A DNA stretch of 64,000 nt from the NCBI RefSeq assembly GCF_003116585.1, contig NZ_QEHM01000006.1, positions 468,089 to 532,088 of the forward strand, read 5' to 3'. Made by a program: the position numbers and the translations under genes. Positions 59,336 through 64,000 of the stretch are shown here, one piece after another; position 1 is the stretch's first letter; every line of letters starts with the position of its first letter. This DNA comes from Albibacillus kandeliae. GTDB lineage: Bacteria > Pseudomonadota > Alphaproteobacteria > Rhodobacterales > Rhodobacteraceae. The notes under the pieces are model-generated. The model did no database searches. It was not told where the DNA came from and worked only from the letters and a program-made list of their open reading frames with translations.

Positions 59336-59935
59336 ATGAAGATCTGGCAGGCCACCGTACTGTCCCTTGCGATGGCCGTTCCGGCCTCGGCGCAGGACGC
59401 CTGCCCGACCATCGACGACCTTGCCGGAGGCATCCGCTTCGAGACGGCGACCGGCGAGATCGAAACCTTTCGCCGGTATTCCGACGACATCGTCGAATCC
59501 TACTACGCCTATTCTCCCGACGAGGGCGTCCGCTCGATGCTCGCGCGCGGTCTCTACCTTGTCGAGGTCATGGAAATGGCCGACGGCAAGATGCTGCCCG
59601 GCAGTCGCACCACCTACAGCTTTCCGATGGCCGCCGACGCCCTGCCCCAACCGGAACCGGGCACGACGTGGAGCGTCACCCTCGCCCGGCTCGACAGCGC
59701 CGGACTCGCCTCCGAGCAACAGGATTACGTCTTTGGCCCGGCCCAGACCCGCACCTACGGCGGCTGCGCCTACCAGATGATCCCCGTCGAGATCGCCTAT
59801 CCCGACGACCCCGATCCCGAGTTGCGCGACATCCTCCACTACCTGCCCGAACTCGGGCTGTCCTATGTCGCCGCGTTCAAGGACAGCAACGGCTCGGACA
59901 CCTACGACTACATAGGGATCGAAAGACTGCAATGA
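59336..59935 (+). CDS. Exported hypothetical protein in the urease cluster
   Basis: 199 residues with a signal peptide (MKIWQATVLSLAMAVPASAQ). The mature part starts DACPTIDDLAGG and has two Cys (one near residue 22, one near 143 in YGGCAYQ) that may form a disulfide. I do not recognise the family. GAAGGAGCG precedes the ATG. Its stop overlaps the ureE start (ATGA type, 59932-59935), which ties it to urease maturation genes by translation, although it should act in the periplasm. Confidence 0.7.
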   Translation: MKIWQATVLSLAMAVPASAQDACPTIDDLAGGIRFETATGEIETFRRYSDDIVESYYAYSPDEGVRSMLARGLYLVEVMEMADGKMLPGSRTTYSFPMAADALPQPEPGTTWSVTLARLDSAGLASEQQDYVFGPAQTRTYGGCAYQMIPVEIAYPDDPDPELRDILHYLPELGLSYVAAFKDSNGSDTYDYIGIERLQ

Positions 59936-60384
59936 CCGACCTGCCCACCGCCCGCACCCTGCGCCGCAAAGGCACCTGGACCGACGCCGCCCTGGCCTGC
60001 ACCCTGACCTACGACGACCGTTTCCTGCGCCGCAAGGTGCTGGAGCTCTCCGACGGCGGGCGCTTCCTCGTGGACCTCGAACACACGGAGTCGCTGGATC
60101 ATGGCGACGCGCTCGAGCTTGGCGACGGGCGATTGGTCGAGATCACCGCGGCGGCCGAGGAGCTGCTGGAGATCAGCGGCCATGACCTCGTCCGGCTGGC
60201 TTGGCACATCGGCAACCGGCACACGCCCTGCCAGATCGAGCACGACCGGCTCCTGATCCAGCGCAATCACGTGATGGAAGACATGCTGGCGCGGCTGGGG
60301 GCCCATGTTCACAAGGTGGTCGAGCCGTTCACGCCCGAAGGCGGGGCCTATGGCCACGGCCGCACCCACAGCCATGAGCACTGA
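59932..60384 (+). CDS. ureE: Urease accessory protein UreE (nickel metallochaperone)
   Basis: 150 residues. The N-terminal peptide-binding domain is followed by the metal-binding domain with WHIGNRHTPCQIE and DRLLIQRNHVMEDML. The C-terminal tail [11 protein letters not shown] has four His residues and binds extra nickel. It hands nickel to UreG. It overlaps the previous gene by four bases and the ureF start by 11 bases. Confidence 0.95.
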   Translation: MTDLPTARTLRRKGTWTDAALACTLTYDDRFLRRKVLELSDGGRFLVDLEHTESLDHGDALELGDGRLVEITAAAEELLEISGHDLVRLAWHIGNRHTPCQIEHDRLLIQRNHVMEDMLARLGAHVHKVVEPFTPEGGAYGHGRTHSHEH

Positions 60385-61027
60385 CACCGACCCTGCCGTT
60401 ATGCTGACGCTGGCGCAGTGGTTCTCGCCAGCCTTTCCCATCGGCGCCTTTTCCTACAGCCACGGGCTGGAGGCGCTGGTGGACCGTGGCGAAATTGGCA
60501 CCGTCGCACAGTTTCGCGACTGGATGGCCCATGTCCTCGAGCATGGTGCAGGGCGCAACGACCTCATCTTTCTCTCCGCCGCCTATCGCGTGGATCGCTC
60601 GGAACTGGCCGGGATCGACGCGCTGGCGCGCGCCATGGCCCCCTCCTCCGAGCGCCTGCTGGAAACGGTGGACCAGGGCGGTTCGTTCATCCGCACGATC
60701 AACGCGGTCTGGTCGCAGGGCCTGCCGCCGCTGAGCTACCCGGTGGCCGTGGGCGCCGCCGCACGGGCCTGCGACCTGCCGCTCGAACCCACCGCACGGA
60801 TGTACATTCACGGCTTCCTCAGCGCGCTCACCTCGGCCGCGATCCGGCTTGTCCCGCTGGGGCAGACCGAGGGGCAGCAGGCGATCCTGGCCCTCACCCC
60901 GCTCTGTCACCAACTGTGCGACAGCGCCCTTGACGCCCCGCTTGACTCGCTGGGCAGCAGCACGTTTCTGGCGGATATCGCCTCGATGCAGCACGAAACC
61001 CAATATTCAAGGATGTTCCGCTCATGA
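60374..61027 (+). CDS. ureF: Urease accessory protein UreF
   Basis: 217 residues. [33 protein letters not shown] and the C-terminal [20 protein letters not shown] are family hallmarks. It is the fidelity and activation factor in the UreDFG complex. The ATG at 60374 (MSTDTDPAV) lies inside the ureE end; the four-base overlap with ureG (61024-61027) shows tight coupling. Confidence 0.95.
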   Translation: MSTDTDPAVMLTLAQWFSPAFPIGAFSYSHGLEALVDRGEIGTVAQFRDWMAHVLEHGAGRNDLIFLSAAYRVDRSELAGIDALARAMAPSSERLLETVDQGGSFIRTINAVWSQGLPPLSYPVAVGAAARACDLPLEPTARMYIHGFLSALTSAAIRLVPLGQTEGQQAILALTPLCHQLCDSALDAPLDSLGSSTFLADIASMQHETQYSRMFRS

Positions 61028-61635
61028 CCTCTCCCAATGGCCCCCTGCGGATCGGCATCGGCGGCCCCGTCGGCGCTGGCAAGACCACCCTGACGGCCGC
61101 GCTCTGCGCTGGCATGCGCGACGACTTCTCGCTCGGCGTGATCACCAACGACATCTACACGCAGGAGGACGCCGAGGCGCTGATGCGGCTCCAGGTCCTG
61201 CCGCAGGACCGGATCATCGGTGTCGAAACCGGCGGCTGCCCGCATACCGCGATCCGCGAGGATGCCTCGATCAACCTCGCCGCCGTGGCCGAGATGCGCG
61301 AACGCCACCCGGACGTCGAAGTGGTGATCATCGAATCCGGCGGTGACAACCTCTCGGCCACCTTCTCGCCCGAACTGGCCGACCTGACCATCTACGTGAT
61401 CGACGTTGCCGCCGGCGAGGAAATCCCGCGCAAGGGCGGGCCCGCCATCACCAAGTCCGACATCCTGGTGATCAACAAGACCGACCTCGCCCCCTATGTC
61501 GGCGCCTCGCTCGACGTGATGCAGCGCGACAGCCTGCGCATGCGCGGCGAGCGGCCCTTCCACTTTGCCTCGCTGCGCAACAAGGACGGTATCGACGAGA
61601 TCATCGCACGCATCCGCGAAATCGGCGGCCTCTGA
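61024..61635 (+). CDS. ureG: Urease accessory GTPase UreG
   Basis: 203 residues, a SIMIBI GTPase that powers nickel insertion. P-loop GPVGAGKT (14-21), the metal-binding CPH in [15 protein letters not shown] and the base-specificity motif NKTD are present. The last gene of the cluster; no clear terminator follows. Confidence 0.97.
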   Translation: MTSPNGPLRIGIGGPVGAGKTTLTAALCAGMRDDFSLGVITNDIYTQEDAEALMRLQVLPQDRIIGVETGGCPHTAIREDASINLAAVAEMRERHPDVEVVIIESGGDNLSATFSPELADLTIYVIDVAAGEEIPRKGGPAITKSDILVINKTDLAPYVGASLDVMQRDSLRMRGERPFHFASLRNKDGIDEIIARIREIGGL

Positions 61636-61942
61636 TTGCAGAGGTGAGGTCGTCTTTCGGTCCCGGCAGGGAGAGGAGGCCACCTCTCGTCTGGCCGGAG
61701 TCACGACAGCCGGGATGGGCCGCGTGGCAGGCCCAACCCTTCTCAGCCTGCGCGATACGGTCAAATGCAATTCATGATTGCGGCGCTGTCGTGCGGCTTC
61801 GCGACGGGTTCTGACGGCAGCGGTTCTGGTCTGCCCAGACGGGGGGAACGCCAAGGTCTCGGTAGCTCTCTGCCAAGCTCCGAACGTCTCCGGGAAAGCA
61901 ACGCCAGATCCGCAAATCTCTGCGGTAGTTGCAGTCTGACCC
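61636..61942. other. Intergenic region after ureG
   Basis: 307 bases between convergent ureG and a response-regulator gene. A short stem GAGAGG..CCTCTC lies near 61671-61688. I see no gene or strong terminator; the region shows no protein-like frame. Confidence 0.5.
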
Positions 61943-62374
61943 TCACGCGGCTCGGGCCTTCAGTTCGGCATGGTAGAGATCGAACAACCTCTGCGCGCCA
62001 TCCGCATCCAGTGGCTTTTCGATGTACCCTCGGACCAGAGGTAGCTTGTCCGCCTCGGCCTTATCGCGCGGATTTCCCGACGACGTAAGCATGGTGACCA
62101 CGATACTCGGCACAGCGAGGCCTCTCGACTGGCGAACTTCCATCTCTCTCACCGTCTCAAACCCGTTACGACCGGGCATGTTGATGTCCATCAGGATCAG
62201 CAAGGGCAATCCATCCGTCTCGATATCGGACGACCCGGAGCAATGGACATCAAGGAATACATCGCCGGATTCGACCTCGACCACATCGCGAAAGCCACCG
62301 TGTCGCGAAAGCCGCCGGCGAACGGTATAGCGATCGACCTGCTCGTCATCGACCACGGTCACAGGTATCTTCAT
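61943..62374 (-). CDS. Response regulator, receiver domain only (Rcp/CheY-like)
   Basis: 143 residues, a single receiver domain. The acidic pocket is DDE (9-11), the phospho-acceptor Asp63 is in LILMDINMPG and the conserved Lys is in YIEKP. There is no output domain, so it acts by protein contact or as a phosphate relay. It overlaps the upstream kinase gene by four bases (62371-62374), making a cognate pair of the kind seen with phytochrome-type kinases. Confidence 0.88.
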   Translation of the reverse strand: MKIPVTVVDDEQVDRYTVRRRLSRHGGFRDVVEVESGDVFLDVHCSGSSDIETDGLPLLILMDINMPGRNGFETVREMEVRQSRGLAVPSIVVTMLTSSGNPRDKAEADKLPLVRGYIEKPLDADGAQRLFDLYHAELKARAA

Positions 62375-63522
62375 CTTACCTCCTCCTCGTTGAGCGGCAA
62401 AGTAAAACTGAACTCCGATCCCTCGCCCGGCACACTGTTCACGCTGATCTGCCCGCCAAGTCGCTCGACCTGTTTACGCGCCAACGCAAGCCCCATCCCG
62501 TCGCCGCTCCGCGAGTCAAAACGTTCGAACATTCGGAACAGCTTTGCCCTGTCCCTTTTGGCGATCCCGATCCCGTTGTCCGTAATCGACACCCAGAAAT
62601 GGTTTTCATCCTTGCGGCAACTTACCCGCACTTCGGCGCGCTCACGCGAATGGTCCCGAAACCGGATCGCGTTTGACAGCAGATTGCTCAGCACCATTGT
62701 CACCGGCACCCGCGCCCCGACAAAGGAGTCATCAGTCTGAAAATCGAACAAGAGACTGGGAGGACATTCTTCCGACACTACGATGTCGGACCAGATCGGG
62801 CGCACCAGTTCGCCAAGCGCCAGCCTCTCATTCGGGTATCTCTCCCGATGTGCACGGGCCAGTGCCAGGGCAGTTTCCAACTTTTCCGCGCTCTCGCGAC
62901 TGACCGCCAAAGCCTTGTTTAGGTTTTCTCGCGCAACGGCAATGTCGCCCTCGTCCAAGTCTTCGATGCACAATGACAGAAGCCCCGAGATCGAAACCAA
63001 AGGTGCCTTCAGATCATGGCTCGCGCTCTCGGCGAACCTTGCAAGTTCGACATTGAGCGCCTCCGCCTCTCGCGCCTTCTCTGTCAGTCGGCGCTCGGTT
63101 TCCAGACGTTCGGTCAGATCGATGACGGTGCACATCACCATGTCACCCTCCGGAGTTTCGATCGGGGTAAGTGCTATTTCAACCGGGATCTCCCGACCGT
63201 CCCGATGTCGCGCAAAGAGTGGCCGCCCGCGCCCCATCGGACGTTCAGCGCGAGAACTCACAAGACCAATTCTGTAACCCGGATGATGAAGGCGCTGTTC
63301 CTCAAGCACCAAGACCTCAATGGGCTGACCCACAAGACTGTAATCTTCGTAGCCAAAAAGCCTGCACGCAGCCCGGTTGACCAGAGCGATACCACCCGTC
63401 TTGTCAACCATGACCGCGGCGGTCGCAAAAGCGTTGGCTACGGAGGAAATTCCTTTCGCCATTTCCCTAGAGTACATTGCACTAAGGGCCAGATCAGCAC
63501 CCATTCGACAGCCCTCCGCCAT
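62371..63522 (-). CDS. PAS-domain sensor histidine kinase
   Basis: 383 residues, soluble. Residues about 25-145 are a PAS domain (AAVMVDKTGGIALVNRAACRLFGY), followed by a coiled coil (ERLETERRLTEKAREAEALN) and the dimerisation domain with His169 in SASHDLKAPL. The ATPase domain has the N box in VLSNLLSNAIRFRDH and GDGMGLALARKQVERLGG. The ATG at 63522 follows AGGGGAG at good spacing; ATG 63570 and earlier frames lack one. It pairs with the receiver protein downstream; the signal is unknown. Confidence 0.85.
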   Translation of the reverse strand: MAEGCRMGADLALSAMYSREMAKGISSVANAFATAAVMVDKTGGIALVNRAACRLFGYEDYSLVGQPIEVLVLEEQRLHHPGYRIGLVSSRAERPMGRGRPLFARHRDGREIPVEIALTPIETPEGDMVMCTVIDLTERLETERRLTEKAREAEALNVELARFAESASHDLKAPLVSISGLLSLCIEDLDEGDIAVARENLNKALAVSRESAEKLETALALARAHRERYPNERLALGELVRPIWSDIVVSEECPPSLLFDFQTDDSFVGARVPVTMVLSNLLSNAIRFRDHSRERAEVRVSCRKDENHFWVSITDNGIGIAKRDRAKLFRMFERFDSRSGDGMGLALARKQVERLGGQISVNSVPGEGSEFSFTLPLNEEEVR

Positions 63523-63905
63523 CTCCGACTCCCCTAAAAGCGGCAAGGATGTTCGCCCACTATACGCCATGAACTTACTTAAAACCCTTCTCCCGATAGT
63601 AGAGTTTTTCCGCTCCCAGTTTCGCAATGCTCGGAAAACTCCTCAGATACAGATACTCCAAAATGAAACTTTCCCATTGCTCTCTAAACGCCATTCCTTC
63701 CCAAGACCAAACTCTAACCTTTTGAACTCACGCCCCGTCAATTCAGCCACTCTCGATCGCAACCCAGCCTTTAGTGTCGAAACTCCTGAGTGCCCGAAAC
63801 GACCTTCGGGTCCAGCAAAATGGCCCACATCTGAATGCATTGCCTTTCGATTTTCTCAAGTTCGCCGGGAAGGTGACCTGCCCCCCGCGAAATCCCTCAT
63901 CGTAG
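63523..63905. other. AT-richer intergenic region beside the IS element
   Basis: 383 bases with lower GC than the rest of the window and no convincing gene. Short open frames on both strands have no recognisable protein pattern. It holds the promoter of the histidine kinase and may include leftover DNA from the insertion. Confidence 0.45.
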
Positions 63906-64000
63906 TGTAGAGTCTGCGCCAACACTGAAGGAGCAGACGAATGCGAAAGAGCCGTTTCACCGAGGCGCAGATAATCGGGATGATTAAGGAGCAGGAGGCC
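63906..64000 (+). mobile_element. Left end of an IS3-family insertion sequence
   Basis: A terminal repeat of the TGT..GTCTGCGCC form starts at about 63906 (TGTAGAGTCTGCGCC), followed after a few bases by AAGGAG and the orfA start at 63941. The arrangement is usual for IS3-family elements of the IS407/IS511-like groups. The right end lies outside the window, so intactness and target duplication cannot be seen. Confidence 0.75.
63941..64000 (+). CDS. IS3-family transposase OrfA, N-terminal start only
   Basis: The first 20 residues, MRKSRFTEAQIIGMIKEQEA, match the very conserved start of IS3 OrfA proteins (a Myb/HTH_Tnp_1-type DNA-binding domain). GAAGGAG precedes the ATG. Cut off by the window end. 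Confidence 0.85.
   Translation, partial: MRKSRFTEAQIIGMIKEQEA

Noticed and set aside
61765..62088. 107-residue open frame after ureG
   Set aside because: It runs into the response-regulator gene on the other strand and lacks a ribosome site.
63377..63910. 177-residue open frame opposite the histidine kinase start
   Set aside because: Its first part is antisense to the PAS domain and the rest is low-complexity Ser/Pro/Arg; no family recognised.

Overview
The window is GC-rich chromosomal DNA from an alphaproteobacterium, most likely a Rhodobacteraceae (Roseobacter-type) species. The evidence is gene content and order: urtABCDE divergent from a ureDA-J-B-C-EFG cluster, a xylFHG plus glk sugar operon with a ROK regulator, Rhodobacterales-style TamA/TamB, an 'antifreeze' family protein inside the urease cluster, and three copies of a short intergenic repeat of the GGGATAYTT..ACCCAAAGAAG type. 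I saw no rRNA, tRNA or CRISPR array.

Layout. 0-6.3 kb: purine/ureide catabolism (ureidoglycine aminohydrolase end, NCS2 permease, ureidoglycolate lyase, fused allantoinase/OHCU decarboxylase, HIU hydrolase), interrupted by a metallo-hydrolase and a divergent GAPDH. 6.3-12.7 kb: secreted caspase-like protein, AAA ATPase, catalase, GAF histidine kinase, LysR regulator. 12.9-19.0 kb: tamA-tamB, with five 63-residue tandem repeats in TamB. 19.0-31.4 kb: xylose locus (glk, xylG, xylH, xylF, xylR, xylA, xylB, galM) that also carries a di-heme cytochrome peroxidase/MauG-type gene and an FG-GAP/ASPIC (CRTAC1) gene. Two matching 23-bp palindromes tie the transporter and xylBA operons together. 31.4-34.4 kb: an exopolysaccharide Wzz/CpsD-type pair and a gene-poor stretch. 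34.4-44.8 kb: a second GAPDH, a DgoK-like protein, a flavin monooxygenase, a LysR regulator, then hydantoinase A/B, an FAD oxidoreductase and a uronate-dehydrogenase-like reductase. 44.8-46.8 kb: MerR regulator and a frameshifted MFS transporter. 46.7-61.6 kb: urea ABC transporter and urease. 61.9-63.6 kb: a histidine kinase/response regulator pair. 63.9 kb to the end: left end of an IS3-type element.

How it works together. The purine genes release urea and ammonia, and urease with the Urt transporter handles urea, so much of a urate-to-ammonium nitrogen-scavenging route is present; the urate oxidase step is not in the window. The xylose genes import an aldose, isomerise and phosphorylate xylose, and the linked glucokinase suggests the transporter may also bring in glucose. 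The most unusual material is the MauG-type/CRTAC1 pair inside the xylose locus, the non-urease genes inside the urease operon, the hydantoinase-oxidoreductase cluster of unknown substrate, two kinase-family proteins with altered nucleotide-binding motifs (DgoK-like and CpsD-like), and the TamB repeats.
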